NCBI GenBank assembly: GCA_963677085.2
Contig: CAXXFH010000004.1
Span: 1,860,001 to 1,924,000, forward strand
Direction: 5' to 3'
From: G963677085 sp963677085
Lineage (GTDB): Bacteria > Planctomycetota > Planctomycetia > Pirellulales > Thermoguttaceae
DNA: 64,000 nt
The number at the start of each line of letters is the position of its first letter. Positions within the stretch are counted from its first letter, which is position 1. Shown here piece by piece: positions 11,061 through 22,024 of the stretch. The notes under the pieces are model-generated. The model saw only the letters and a list, made by a program, of their open reading frames with translations, had not been told where the DNA came from and ran no database searches. The translations under genes were made by a program, and so were the position numbers.

Positions 11061-11999
11061 GGGGACGTCTTCTTTCTACGGTTAATTGCCGTGGCGTTCA
11101 TTGGATTGTAGCGCCGCAGCGAGCGTTCATCAATCGTGGAGACGCATTTAAGGCCGGGTGAATTCTCTGTTTGCCGCGGCGGGCTTCGGACAAGCCGACG
11201 AGGGATGACGCGGTTGCGGTCGTCTTTCGTGCCCCTTCGCAACAGGTGAGTCTTGTACAGGTCATAGGAATAACCGTTCCGTCGCATTTTGGATTAGGTA
11301 CAGAGTCCCATGGGTGTGTTAGCGATGTGTTAGCCCCTGATGAAAACACTGCCGGTGGAGTGTGCGCCCGACGCGTTCTGCGGCAGTCCTTTCTTTTCAC
11401 CAGACGCGATTGCGTTTTTGCTAGTCTCGATGTGAGTTGGTCACCCCAGAAAGAACAACTGCAATTGAAATAAATGCCCTAGCAAGCCCAAAGGTGCATT
11501 CCGCAAACGGTTTTCGTGATCCTTGCGACATGTCATGGGGTGTGACAACTAGCTGTCGCGGCCGGGCTTTTATCTGACGTGTTCTGCAATATGCAAGCTC
11601 ACGCCGACAGTAATGGCAATATCGCACTCAATATAAACACCCTAGTTTCCCATAGGGCGTCTTGTAGCGACGCCGATCGAGACGCGTGGAAATGTTAGCG
11701 AATGATGGTTTCTTTGTGAGGGTCGCGGATGCCGCTTGATTCTTTCGCCGTAAACCGCAACACTACGCCTGACTTATGTGCTGAACCATCGGTGGTTTGC
11801 CGTCGAAGCATGTGCAACAAGAGCTAATGTCATGGTGGACATGCCCCCATCAGTCGAACCGTCGGGTTCCAGAACGTCGGCGTGTTTGCCCGATCGGCTT
11901 TCGGGCCGTCTTCGTTTCTTCTTCCGATCGTCACCGTGCGATGGGCTGGCCATTTCACTTCCTGGCTTGGCCTTTTCTTCATCCTAGGAGATTTTTCCC
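11061..11999. other. 0.94-kb gap upstream of the giant surface protein
   Basis: No credible gene on either strand. The short frames are poor in coding character. It separates divergent genes and must hold the promoter of the 9.4-kb gene that follows, but I see no clear promoter. An AGGAG lies at about 11986-11990, eight to ten bases before the GTG start at 12000. Confidence 0.5.
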
Positions 12000-14900
12000 G
12001 TGCAACGACTCGTATCAACTTGGGAGCGTGTGTTCGGCAAGCTTCGGTCGAAGCGGAGGGGAAAAAAGGGAAAAGGGTTGTCAACACAGAAGTTTCGTCG
12101 GTTGGTCGGCGAGCCGCTTGAAGAACGGACCCTGCTTTCTCTCTGCGTGTGGGACGGTGGCGGAACGGACAACAAGTGGACCACCGCAGCGAACTGGGTG
12201 GGCGACGTTGCCCCGGTCAGAGGTGACGACCTGCGTTTCTCGGGCGCGGTGCAAACCGACACGGAAAACGACTACACGGCGGGAACGTCGTTCCGCTCGA
12301 TCAACTTCGCCGCCAGCGGTTTCGAGATCACTGGAAACAATCTCACGCTTACCAACAACATTACGGTCAATTCGGGTGTAACCGGCTCGACCATTTCTGC
12401 AGGAATCGGTCTTGATGGCACAACCACCATCAATGTGGTCAATACCTCCTTGACCATTTTCGGTGTCATCTCCGGTGAAGAGTCCGTTTTCAAGACCGGC
12501 ACGGGCACGCTGGTTATTGCTGGAGCATGCAACAATTGGGGCACAACGACAATTAACGCCGGCACGCTGCAGATCGACAACGGTGGCTCCCTGCGTGGAA
12601 AGGTGGTCAACAACGCGAGCCTGGTCTTCAATCGCTCCGATGCCTACAGCTATGGCGGAAGAATCTCCGGCAGCGGATCGGTCATCCAGAGCGGCACGGG
12701 GACACTCACCCTTGACAATTACAACAGCACCTTCACGGGTGCAACAACGATCAATGCCGGCACCCTGGCGTTTAGCAATATGGCTTTGGGTAGCACTGGC
12801 AGCATCACGATCGGTGGCAATGCACGGCTGAAATGGAACGGCACGAACACCACGGACCTCTCCAGTCGGCTGGTGATCGCCGACGGCGTCAGCGCGACCT
12901 TCGATATCGGAAGCAACAACGTCACCTTCGCCTCGGGCATCACCACCGCGGGCAACCACAACGTCGCGGTAACGAAGACCGGCAGCGGCACGCTGACCAT
13001 CGCCGGGGCGTGCGACTACACGGGCACGACGACGATCGCCGCTGGCACACTACAGATCAACAATAGCGTTTCCCTTCTTGGGGATATCGTCAACAACGGG
13101 GCCCTAGTCTTCAACCGCTCCGACGCCTATACGTGGAACGGAGTGATTTCCGGCGGCGGGTCGCTTACCAAGAACAACACGGGCACGCTGACGCTCACCG
13201 CCGCGAATACCTACACGGGGCGGACGACGATCAACGCCGGGACGGTGGCGTTTGAAAGCGGGGCCTTCGGTGGCGGCGAGATCTGGGTCGGCACGGCCAC
13301 GCTGCGATGGCTGGAAGGCAACACCGAGGATATCTCCAGCCAACTGGTCATCAAGGACTACCGAACGGCGACCTTCGATATCGGAAGCAACGATGTCACC
13401 TTTGCCTCGGGAGTCCACAGCGAATACGAGCTTGAAGGAGGAATGACAAAGCTCGGTAGCGGGACGCTGACAATCGCCGGAACATCCCACTATTACGGCG
13501 ACACGACGATCAGCGAAGGTACGGTGCAAATCGACAGTGGCGGCACACTTGGTGGGGATAATATTATCAACAATGGGACCTTGATCTTCAATCGCTCCGA
13601 GGACTGTAGCCGCGGAGACATTTCCGGCAGTGGGTCGGTGGTTCAAAACGGTACGGGCACCCTTACCCTCACCGGTACCAACACCTACACCGGCGGAACA
13701 ACGATCAATACCGGCGCCCTAGCGTTTAGCAACGGGGCCTTGGGCAGTACAGGAAGCGTCACGATCGGTGGCAATGCACAGTTGAAGTGGAACGGCACGA
13801 ACACCACGGACCTTTCCAGCCGGCTGGTGATCGCCGACGGCGTCAGCGCGACCCTCGATTTCGGCAGCAACAACGTCACCTTCGCCTCGGGCATCACCAC
13901 CACGGGCAACCACAATGTCGCGGTAACGAAGACCGGTAGCGGCACGCTGACCATCGGCGGGGCGTGCGACTACACGGGCACGACGACGATCGCCGCTGGC
14001 ACACTGCAGATCAACAACGGCGGTTCTGTGGCCGGAAATATCATCAACAACACGTCCCTGATCTTCAATCGCTCCGACACCTATGCGTGGAACGGAGTGA
14101 TTTCCGGCGGCGGAACCCTCACCAAGAACAACACTGGTACGTTGACCTTTACCGGTGCCAACACCTACACAGGGCAGACGACGATCAATGCCGGAACGGT
14201 GGCGTTTGAAAGCGGGACCTTCGGCAGCGGCGAGATCTGGGTCGGCACGGCCACGCTGCGATGGCTGGAAGGCAACACCGAGGACATTTCCAGCCAATTG
14301 GTGATCGAGGACTACCGAACGGCAACCCTCGATATCGGTAGTAACGATGTCACCTTCGCCTCGGGAGTCCACAGCGAGTACGAGCTTGAGGGAGGAATGA
14401 CAAAGCTCGGTAGCGGGACGCTGACGATCACCGGAACGTCCCACTATTACGGCGACACGACGATCAGCGAAGGTACGGTGCAAATCGACAGTGGCGGCAC
14501 ACTTGGTGGGGATAATATTATCAACAATGGGACCTTGATCTTCAATCTATCCGAGGACTGTAGCTGCGGGGACATTTCGGGCGTCGGAGCGGTGGTTCAA
14601 AACGGCACCGGAATTCTTACCCTCACTGACACCAACACCTACACCGGCGGAACAACGATCAGGAACGGAACCGTCGAAGCGGATGATATCGACTCACTTG
14701 GTTCGGGCGACGTGGTGGTTGAAGCATCGGGAACCTTGACGTATGACGGAACCACGTTGGATGTTGCAGGCGTGGCCATTTCGGGGACAGAAATCTATCA
14801 TGCTTGGGATGGGAAAAGGGACGACACGGAATACACTATTGCCGAATCATCCGACGGTCTGAACTTTTCCTCACTTGGCAGGACGATCTACGGCAATATC

Positions 14901-17900
14901 GCGACCGTTACCATCGGACTGGAACGCGATACGACTTATGACGATATGTGGGTTGTTGCCGACAACGGCAGTGACCGCACAATAAGTTATCAACTTGACA
15001 GCATTACCACTCTCGATCTCGCTGACACCTCGGGATGGTATCGTATTTCCAACGAACCGTTCAACGTGGAAGTTGTTTATAGTGCGTATGACTACACCGA
15101 GTTCATGACCGATTTCGACGGGGCAAGGAATTATGCCGGTTCCAGCCAGGGCGCGATCATCCGAGAATTGGTGAGTTGCATCACTTCCACGACATTGCCA
15201 ACTGTCGGTGCTGGAGGGGCCGGCCTCAATGTCAATACGACCACCGGCGAAGTGGTATGGTATTTTGTCGCCACCCCTCATGACGAAGACAACGTCACCT
15301 TCGACGGCAACGAACGTCCTAGCCCTTTCAGCGGTCTCTGTGTGACCCAGTATACGGACGTTTGCACTGGTCCACTGACAGACTGTCCTGGCAGGGATGC
15401 TGACACGACTACTGATCCCATCTTTTATTACGACGGATCGATCGCCTACACCGCGACAGACCTCGAATCGGACGCATTGGCAAACGGCCTTGCACTGAGC
15501 CGAAATTGGGTGAGCGATTCAATTCCTTTTTCCGACGGAAACAACGGAAACGGATGGCTTGACAGTACCTGGCCGTCGCTCGCCAATCTTGACGGCGACA
15601 CGATGGCCATCGTCTATTCGGCCAACGACATCGCAACGTTCATCTCCGACGACGGCGTGACCTACGAAGCGACCAGCTACATCTCCGACACACTGGTCCA
15701 CAACACGACCAACCACACCTTTACCCTGACCGACTCCGCTGGCAACCAATACATCTTCTACGACTTCAGTTTAAGTGTGTCGTCCGAGTTGCGGGGTAAG
15801 TTCATCTCGATGACCGACGCCGGCGGGGTGCTCGCCGAAGTGACCTCGCGGACCAGCGCGGGCGAGATCGAAACCCTTACCCGTTACGGCAGCGACGGGA
15901 CGATCGTCATGGAGACCTGGACCTACTCCTACATCGACGATGCCAGCGACCCGAACATCGGGTTGCTCGAATCGGTGACCCTACGGCAGTTGCAGGACGG
16001 TGTGCTCACGGTCGTCCAGCAAGTCACCTACACCTACTACGAGGGCACTTATACGGGCGATGACACCTCCGGAAACGTTGGCGACCTGAAAACGGCCATC
16101 ACCACGGATGCCGACGGCGCGGTCCTCGACGTCTCCTACTACCGCTACTACACGTCGGACGAAACGAGCGGCTACCCCTCCGGCTTGAAGTACATCTTCG
16201 ACACGAAATCGTACTACCGCCTGCTCGCCGCCGAGTCCGAGCCGTTTTCCGCCGCTGATGAAGACGTCGCCGAATACGCCCAGCAATACTTCGAGTACGA
16301 CAATTGCAGACGTGTCATCCGGCAGGATATCCAGGGAATGGGTACCTTCACCTTTTTGTACTCCGTCAACGAAAACTTCTCCGACGATACCAACACCTGG
16401 CAGTACAAGACCGTCGAGACCACGCCCGACGGCAGTGTGAACATTGTCTACTGCAACGCCCTGGGCGAGGCCATCCTTAAGTTGACCTACGCCGACGAAA
16501 CGCTGGCCGAACAGGTCACCGCCGCCTACTACGAGTACGACACGCTTGGCCGGCTCGCCCTGGAAGCCGACGCCTTGGCCATTGCGAACTGTACGGCGGA
16601 CACCGATGTAGGAACCGGTTACATCCTCTCCCTTTCCGCCAACAGCGGTGCAATCTACGAATACGAATACTACACGATCACGACGGCTACCGAGACCACG
16701 ACCGGCGGGGCCAAGGGTTACTTCCATAAGAGCACGGTGCAAGAGGGAACCGGGGGCACGGCCTCGCTGTTGGAGGCCGTGACCTATTACGCCCGAGTTG
16801 CCGACACCACGACCGTCTACTACGTGGCCTCCGACACCGTCTACACCGACGGCACCACCAGCACGGCCGAAACTACCACCTACGCCTACACCTGGCACAC
16901 CGACACGGTCCGCGTGGCAACCGTCACGGAGACCCTTCCGACCAGTGCCCAAACCACGGCCGTTTACAACATCTACGGCCAAACCGTTCAACTCACCGAC
17001 GCCCTCGGAACGGTGACTACCTACACCTACGACCAGCTAGGTCGAGTAACGAAGACCATCGAGAACTACGTCGACGGCGTCTTCAGCGCCGCCTCGCCCG
17101 ACGAGGACGTCACCACGACCTACGCCTACGACGCCTTGGGCCGCGTGACGAAGATGACCGACGCGGCGGGCAGCACCACTTACTACGTTTACAGCGACGA
17201 AGACCGCGAAATCCGCATCTACACCGATTGGGATTCAACCGCCAACAATACCACGGGTGCCATCACGGTCCTTCGCGAAGACCTCTCGGGCGCCTACAAC
17301 GAAACGCTCACCTACGTCTGGACCGATCCCAACGGGCTTGCTGGCTACCTCAATGCCGACGGCAGCCCGGACGGCACCGAGTCGCTGACAAGTACCTATG
17401 CCTCGCTGCAAACGTTGGCCCGTGAGTTGCTCGACTCTTCCGGGCAGACAGTCGCCTACCGGGAGTACTTCTACCTCACTGGCCTGGCCTATTCGACGGA
17501 CCGCAACCTGGGCACCAAGGACGTCAACTACTATGAAACCAGCTATGAATATGGCGCCTGGGACGATGTGACGAGCGTGACCGACGCTCTTGGCAACGCC
17601 ACCAGCTACACATACGATGCCTTTGGCGAGATCCTCAGCATGACCGACGCCCTCGACAACGTCACGACGTACGAATACGACGGCAACGGTAATCTCGTCA
17701 GCGTTACCGATGCCGCGAACGTCGTCACCACGTACGAGTACAATTACTTGGGCCAGATGGTGGAAGCCTGCGAGAACTACCAAAACGGCGTCCATGAAAC
17801 CACCGACGGTGCGGACGAAGACATTATTACCAGCTACACCTACGACTTCCTCGGCAATCTTCTCACCGTGACCGACGCCGCGGGCGTCGTCACCGTCTAC

Positions 17901-20900
17901 GAATACAATGCCGTGGGTCAGGTGGTGAAAGTCTGCGAAAACTACCAGGATGGCGTCCACGACGCCACCGACGCCGCGGATGAAGACGTTATCACCACGT
18001 ACACCTACAATCTTCTTGGTGATTTGCTCACCGTGACCGACGCGTTGGGCAACGAAACCGAATACGAATACAACGCCCTTTGGCAGTTGGTCAGCGTGAC
18101 CGATGTCCTCGACAACGTCACGACGTACGAGTATGACGCCTTGGGGGACCTCATCTCGGTGATCGACGCCTTGGGCAACGAAACCGTCTACACCTACGAC
18201 GCGCTGGGCCAGATGGTGGAGGTCTGCGAGAATTACCAGAACGGCGTCCACGAGACGACCGACGCGGCGGACGAAGACGTCATTACCACCTACGAGTACG
18301 ATGCCCTGGGGAACCTCGCCTCGGTGACCGACACGTTGGGCAACGAAACTGAGTACACCTACAACGCCTTTGGCGAGTTGGTCAGCGTGACCGACACGTT
18401 GGACAACGTGACGACCTATGAATACGACGCCATCGGGAACCTCGTCTCCGTCACTGACGCCCTGGGCAACGAAACCGAGTACGAGTACAACGCCTTTGGT
18501 GAACTGGTCAGCGTGACCGATGCCCTCGACAACGTCACGACTTACGAGTATGACGCTGTAGGAAATCTTGTCTCCGTCACCGACGCCGCCGGTGTCATCA
18601 CCGTCTACACCTACGACGCCCTGGGCCAGATGGTAGAAGTCTGCGACAACTACCAAAACGGTGTCCAGGAAACGACCGATGCGGCGGACGAAGACGTCAT
18701 CACCACGTACGAATACGACGCCGTGGGGAACCTCGTCTCGGTGACGGACGCCTTGGGCAATGAAACCGTCTACGCCTACAACGCCCGGGGCGAGTTGACG
18801 AGTACCACTGACGCCAACGGCGACGCGACCACCTACATCTACGATGCCCTGGGTAACCTCCTGACGCTCACCGACGCCGAGGGCAACGAAACCGAATACA
18901 CCTACGACGCCCTCGGCCAAGTCCTCACCGAGACCGACGAGCTCGACAATACGGAGTCCTACGAGTACGACGCCGTGGGCAATCTCGTCGAGACTACCGA
19001 CAGCCTCGACCGCGTCATCAGCTACCAGTACGACGATCTGGGCCGCGTCACCCAGGAAGACTGGCTCGATAGCCAGGGGATCTCGACCTACACGATTTCT
19101 TACACCTACGACGCCCTCGGCTACCTGCTCACCGCATCCGACGACGCCGCCACCTACGCGTACGAATACGACGCCCTGGGCCGACTCGTCGAGCAGACCC
19201 AGACGCTGGCCGACCTCTCGCCCGTCGTCATTCTCGCCTACACCTACGACGAGGTGGGCAACTGCACGCAGGTCTCCCAAACCGTCGGCGGCACGGCCGA
19301 TGCCGTAACCGACTACGCGTACGACGACCTGGGCCGCGTCACCTCGATCCAACAGCACGGCGTCACGGGCGGGAACGCGGTGGCCGAAAAACGGGTCGAC
19401 TTCACCTACGACGCCGTCGGCGCCTACGCCACCGTCACCGTCTACGCCGACTTAGCGGGCAACGAACTGGTGTCGACCGCCATCTACACCTTCGACGACG
19501 CCTACCAACTGACCGGCCTCACCTACACCCAAGACGCGACCAGCCTGGCCTACTACACCTACGTTTACGACGACGCCGGCAACCTCACTAGCATGACCAC
19601 CGTCGACGGCACGACGACCTACACCCACGACGACACCGGGCAACTCACCGCCACCGATTCCAACTACACCGACGACGAAGCCTACACCTACGACGACAAC
19701 GGCAACCGGGTGACCGCCAACGGCGACACCTACACCACCGACGACGACAACCAACTGCTCTCCGACGGCACCTACCGCTATCTCTACGACGCCGAAGGGA
19801 ACCGGATCGTCAAGTACGTCGACGATGGCGACGGCGTGTTGGACGCAGGCGACACCGACATCACCACCTACGACTGGGACTACCGCAATCGGCTCACCGC
19901 AGTTGCCACCTACGACGACTACACCGACTACGCGGCCGGCACGTCGAGCACCACGGTGGCCTACACCTACGACTACGCGAACCGGCTGATCGGCCGCACG
20001 CTCGACGCCGACGGCACCTCCGGCACGGGCGATCTCGATCAAACGGTCTACGTCTACGACGGCGACCAGGTCGTCTCGCGATTCGACAACACCTACGCCG
20101 ACGGCGCGGCCACGGACGCCACGGCCTCGGACCTCTCCCACCGTTACCTCTGGAACTCGCAGGCGATCGACCACCTCTTCGCCGACGAACAGGTCGACTC
20201 GCTTGCGACCGAAGGTGACATGCTCTACGCCCTGACCGACCACCAAGGCTCGGTCCGCGACCTGGCCGTCTACGACGCCCAAAACGACGAGACGACAATC
20301 GCCAACCACCGCATCTACGACTCCTACGGCAATTTGGAGAGTGAAACCAACGCCGCCGTCGACTGCCTCTTCGGCTACACCGGCCGCCAGTTCGACGAGG
20401 CCACCGGCCTGCAGAACAACCTCAACCGCTGGTACGATGCGGCAACTGGGCGATGGCTGAGCGAAGACCCCATCGGCTTCGCGGGCGGGGACGCGAATCT
20501 CTATCGCTACTGCGGCAATTCTCCGGCAGGATCGATCGATCCCGACGGGCTGGAAACGAGAGAGCGCACTCACGTCCCGGGACAGACCTGGGACCCGCAG
20601 ACAAATTCTTATTACACCGTGGAAATCATCCGCACCCGCTCGGGATATGCTTGGTTGGGCTTTGGTTACAGCGATAACGTGACCGTCAAGAAACACTACC
20701 TGCCCGGCTACAGCCCTTCCCCTCATCAGGCCCAGGCGTGGCAAAGAAACGGGCAACCTTTGCCTCTGGAAGACCGTCTCATTTTGGGTGTGAGAAGGTC
20801 GTACCATGACGCTTTCGGCGCAGCCCAGGACAGGGGGCGAGAAAACGCCGCTGTGTCGATGTATGAGGGGCTCAGCACCGCCGGTTGCGAGGTGTTGGTA

Positions 20901-21383
20901 GGTACGACCCGATTGGCTCGTTCTGCGGATGACTTGAGGGCTCTTGATTCCACCGTGGGACGTCGTAGACTGTACAAAGATGTTTCACAATCTGCCCCAA
21001 ACGCAACTCGCAGTACTGTTCGTGCTAACCAAGCTGCCGGGAATGCAGCAAGAGACGCTATCGCCGCACGAGAAGCTCCGGCCCTGATCGAACAGAATCT
21101 TCGAGTAACGGGTGGCCTCCGACGAATCGATGTCCTTAAGCAGGGAAATAGAATTGTTGGCATCGAATCAAAAGTCGGGAGAACGGGCCTTGGCCGATCT
21201 GGCTCAAGAGTTCGTCAGGAGCTTGCTCGGGATATCAAGCTCTTGAGGTCTGGCCAAGTGGACGAGATTGTGTGGGAGTTTTCTCGCAGTGCGAGGACTG
21301 GAAAGATCGGGCCTACGGGACCGTTGCGACAAGCATTGAAGAAACATGGCATAACCATCAGAATCACAGACCAAACGTTCTGA
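12000..21383 (+). CDS. Giant LEPR-type surface protein: beta-strand repeats, RHS/YD repeats, nuclease-like tip
   Basis: 3127 residues; GTG start with AGGAG upstream. Order: basic N-terminus with GEPLEERTLLS (about 37-47, the planctomycete LEPR-XLL type); autotransporter-associated beta-strand repeats (about 55-920); a linker; YD/RHS repeats (about 1450-2790); and the RHS core ending NSPAGSIDPDGL near 2850. A variable tip of about 275 residues follows. In the tip, RRID(3044)VL, then E3056-S-K3058, fits a PD-(D/E)XK nuclease core. In RHS systems the core is a shell that encloses and releases the C-terminal toxin; the beta-strand repeats probably present it at the surface. A candidate immunity gene follows after 17 bp. 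A 954-bp tandem duplication lies at 12736-14643. The call is strong for architecture; the nuclease assignment is inferred. Confidence 0.9.
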   Translation: MQRLVSTWERVFGKLRSKRRGKKGKGLSTQKFRRLVGEPLEERTLLSLCVWDGGGTDNKWTTAANWVGDVAPVRGDDLRFSGAVQTDTENDYTAGTSFRSINFAASGFEITGNNLTLTNNITVNSGVTGSTISAGIGLDGTTTINVVNTSLTIFGVISGEESVFKTGTGTLVIAGACNNWGTTTINAGTLQIDNGGSLRGKVVNNASLVFNRSDAYSYGGRISGSGSVIQSGTGTLTLDNYNSTFTGATTINAGTLAFSNMALGSTGSITIGGNARLKWNGTNTTDLSSRLVIADGVSATFDIGSNNVTFASGITTAGNHNVAVTKTGSGTLTIAGACDYTGTTTIAAGTLQINNSVSLLGDIVNNGALVFNRSDAYTWNGVISGGGSLTKNNTGTLTLTAANTYTGRTTINAGTVAFESGAFGGGEIWVGTATLRWLEGNTEDISSQLVIKDYRTATFDIGSNDVTFASGVHSEYELEGGMTKLGSGTLTIAGTSHYYGDTTISEGTVQIDSGGTLGGDNIINNGTLIFNRSEDCSRGDISGSGSVVQNGTGTLTLTGTNTYTGGTTINTGALAFSNGALGSTGSVTIGGNAQLKWNGTNTTDLSSRLVIADGVSATLDFGSNNVTFASGITTTGNHNVAVTKTGSGTLTIGGACDYTGTTTIAAGTLQINNGGSVAGNIINNTSLIFNRSDTYAWNGVISGGGTLTKNNTGTLTFTGANTYTGQTTINAGTVAFESGTFGSGEIWVGTATLRWLEGNTEDISSQLVIEDYRTATLDIGSNDVTFASGVHSEYELEGGMTKLGSGTLTITGTSHYYGDTTISEGTVQIDSGGTLGGDNIINNGTLIFNLSEDCSCGDISGVGAVVQNGTGILTLTDTNTYTGGTTIRNGTVEADDIDSLGSGDVVVEASGTLTYDGTTLDVAGVAISGTEIYHAWDGKRDDTEYTIAESSDGLNFSSLGRTIYGNIATVTIGLERDTTYDDMWVVADNGSDRTISYQLDSITTLDLADTSGWYRISNEPFNVEVVYSAYDYTEFMTDFDGARNYAGSSQGAIIRELVSCITSTTLPTVGAGGAGLNVNTTTGEVVWYFVATPHDEDNVTFDGNERPSPFSGLCVTQYTDVCTGPLTDCPGRDADTTTDPIFYYDGSIAYTATDLESDALANGLALSRNWVSDSIPFSDGNNGNGWLDSTWPSLANLDGDTMAIVYSANDIATFISDDGVTYEATSYISDTLVHNTTNHTFTLTDSAGNQYIFYDFSLSVSSELRGKFISMTDAGGVLAEVTSRTSAGEIETLTRYGSDGTIVMETWTYSYIDDASDPNIGLLESVTLRQLQDGVLTVVQQVTYTYYEGTYTGDDTSGNVGDLKTAITTDADGAVLDVSYYRYYTSDETSGYPSGLKYIFDTKSYYRLLAAESEPFSAADEDVAEYAQQYFEYDNCRRVIRQDIQGMGTFTFLYSVNENFSDDTNTWQYKTVETTPDGSVNIVYCNALGEAILKLTYADETLAEQVTAAYYEYDTLGRLALEADALAIANCTADTDVGTGYILSLSANSGAIYEYEYYTITTATETTTGGAKGYFHKSTVQEGTGGTASLLEAVTYYARVADTTTVYYVASDTVYTDGTTSTAETTTYAYTWHTDTVRVATVTETLPTSAQTTAVYNIYGQTVQLTDALGTVTTYTYDQLGRVTKTIENYVDGVFSAASPDEDVTTTYAYDALGRVTKMTDAAGSTTYYVYSDEDREIRIYTDWDSTANNTTGAITVLREDLSGAYNETLTYVWTDPNGLAGYLNADGSPDGTESLTSTYASLQTLARELLDSSGQTVAYREYFYLTGLAYSTDRNLGTKDVNYYETSYEYGAWDDVTSVTDALGNATSYTYDAFGEILSMTDALDNVTTYEYDGNGNLVSVTDAANVVTTYEYNYLGQMVEACENYQNGVHETTDGADEDIITSYTYDFLGNLLTVTDAAGVVTVYEYNAVGQVVKVCENYQDGVHDATDAADEDVITTYTYNLLGDLLTVTDALGNETEYEYNALWQLVSVTDVLDNVTTYEYDALGDLISVIDALGNETVYTYDALGQMVEVCENYQNGVHETTDAADEDVITTYEYDALGNLASVTDTLGNETEYTYNAFGELVSVTDTLDNVTTYEYDAIGNLVSVTDALGNETEYEYNAFGELVSVTDALDNVTTYEYDAVGNLVSVTDAAGVITVYTYDALGQMVEVCDNYQNGVQETTDAADEDVITTYEYDAVGNLVSVTDALGNETVYAYNARGELTSTTDANGDATTYIYDALGNLLTLTDAEGNETEYTYDALGQVLTETDELDNTESYEYDAVGNLVETTDSLDRVISYQYDDLGRVTQEDWLDSQGISTYTISYTYDALGYLLTASDDAATYAYEYDALGRLVEQTQTLADLSPVVILAYTYDEVGNCTQVSQTVGGTADAVTDYAYDDLGRVTSIQQHGVTGGNAVAEKRVDFTYDAVGAYATVTVYADLAGNELVSTAIYTFDDAYQLTGLTYTQDATSLAYYTYVYDDAGNLTSMTTVDGTTTYTHDDTGQLTATDSNYTDDEAYTYDDNGNRVTANGDTYTTDDDNQLLSDGTYRYLYDAEGNRIVKYVDDGDGVLDAGDTDITTYDWDYRNRLTAVATYDDYTDYAAGTSSTTVAYTYDYANRLIGRTLDADGTSGTGDLDQTVYVYDGDQVVSRFDNTYADGAATDATASDLSHRYLWNSQAIDHLFADEQVDSLATEGDMLYALTDHQGSVRDLAVYDAQNDETTIANHRIYDSYGNLESETNAAVDCLFGYTGRQFDEATGLQNNLNRWYDAATGRWLSEDPIGFAGGDANLYRYCGNSPAGSIDPDGLETRERTHVPGQTWDPQTNSYYTVEIIRTRSGYAWLGFGYSDNVTVKKHYLPGYSPSPHQAQAWQRNGQPLPLEDRLILGVRRSYHDAFGAAQDRGRENAAVSMYEGLSTAGCEVLVGTTRLARSADDLRALDSTVGRRRLYKDVSQSAPNATRSTVRANQAAGNAARDAIAAREAPALIEQNLRVTGGLRRIDVLKQGNRIVGIESKVGRTGLGRSGSRVRQELARDIKLLRSGQVDEIVWEFSRSARTGKIGPTGPLRQALKKHGITIRITDQTF
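12736..14643 (+). repeat. 954-bp tandem duplication within the surface-protein gene
   Basis: Sequence at 12736-13689 recurs at 13690-14643 with a constant 954-bp offset. For example, GGAACGGCACGAACACC occurs at about 12836 and 13790. Each copy encodes 318 residues of beta-strand repeats, including GNTEDISSQLVI and YELEGGMTKLGSGTLTI. The copies differ at scattered sites, so the event is not brand new, but the frame is kept. Confidence 0.9.
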
Positions 21384-21400
21384 GTATTCGGAGAACATAC

Positions 21401-22024
21401 ATGGCAACTGTTATGAAGAATCGTTTCTTTCAAGTGCTAGATGGCGAACTTGGTCCCGTGCTTCAAGCCTTTGGGTTCGCCGGTCAAGAACAAGAGTGGA
21501 AACGTCATCGTGACCCTGTAGTTAATTGTGTAGAAATCCAAGTAAGGAGCGATCAGAGCGCGTGTACTGTTAACCTTGGGGTTCATCTGACATTTCTGCC
21601 GGCTGGCGGTGGTTCGATTCCTGTGGATTTTGACACAATCACAGAAGCCGATTGCGAAATCCAAAACCGACTGGCCTGGAGGAACGAACCGGAACATTGG
21701 TGGGGGTTTGATTCACCGGAAGAGTCTGTCGCTGATCTGGTTGCTTGCTTTCGTGAAAAAGGGGAAGCTTATTTTGGCAAATTCGCCAACTTCCCGCATC
21801 CGTTCATCGATATAGAACCCAGCAACTTGGATGACAAGGAAATCTCGACGCTCTTTCCCATTATGACAAAAGTAAGAAAGATTTTGCTCATTGCGAGAGT
21901 CCACGAACATCTTGGTGACACAACTAATGCCGTTCGCTTTGCTCAACTCGGAAAGGAAGTAGCTGGGATGGCTGTCGGGCCCAAGGCTGCATTCCGTGAT
22001 ATACTGAGAAGGCACAAAGGATAA
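21401..22024 (+). CDS. DUF4304-like protein, candidate immunity protein for the RHS tip
   Basis: 207 residues with GGAG before the ATG at 21401, starting 17 bp after the RHS stop. The opening MATVMKNRFFQVLDGELGPV and the pattern of long alternating strands resemble DUF4304 proteins, which often follow polymorphic toxins. It is cytosolic, without signal or membrane segments. Position and coupling suggest that it neutralises the nuclease-like tip. That is inference from context; no inhibitor motif is visible. Confidence 0.7.
   Translation: MATVMKNRFFQVLDGELGPVLQAFGFAGQEQEWKRHRDPVVNCVEIQVRSDQSACTVNLGVHLTFLPAGGGSIPVDFDTITEADCEIQNRLAWRNEPEHWWGFDSPEESVADLVACFREKGEAYFGKFANFPHPFIDIEPSNLDDKEISTLFPIMTKVRKILLIARVHEHLGDTTNAVRFAQLGKEVAGMAVGPKAAFRDILRRHKG

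Noticed and set aside
12736..14643. CRISPR-like or satellite array
   Set aside because: The long repeats are coding, 954 bp apart, in frame and without spacers. They are protein stalk duplications.
15981..16991. A 336-codon minus-strand frame in the RHS linker
   Set aside because: Val/Gly-rich antisense shadow without motifs.
17235..19358. A 707-codon open frame antisense to the RHS repeats
   Set aside because: It is the mirror of YD-repeat codons (Val/Gly/Asp/His-rich, repetitive) with no domain. The plus strand is clearly the RHS gene.
19452..20807. A 451-codon antisense frame at the RHS core
   Set aside because: Same reason: low-complexity Val/Gly reading of the opposite strand of conserved RHS core codons.
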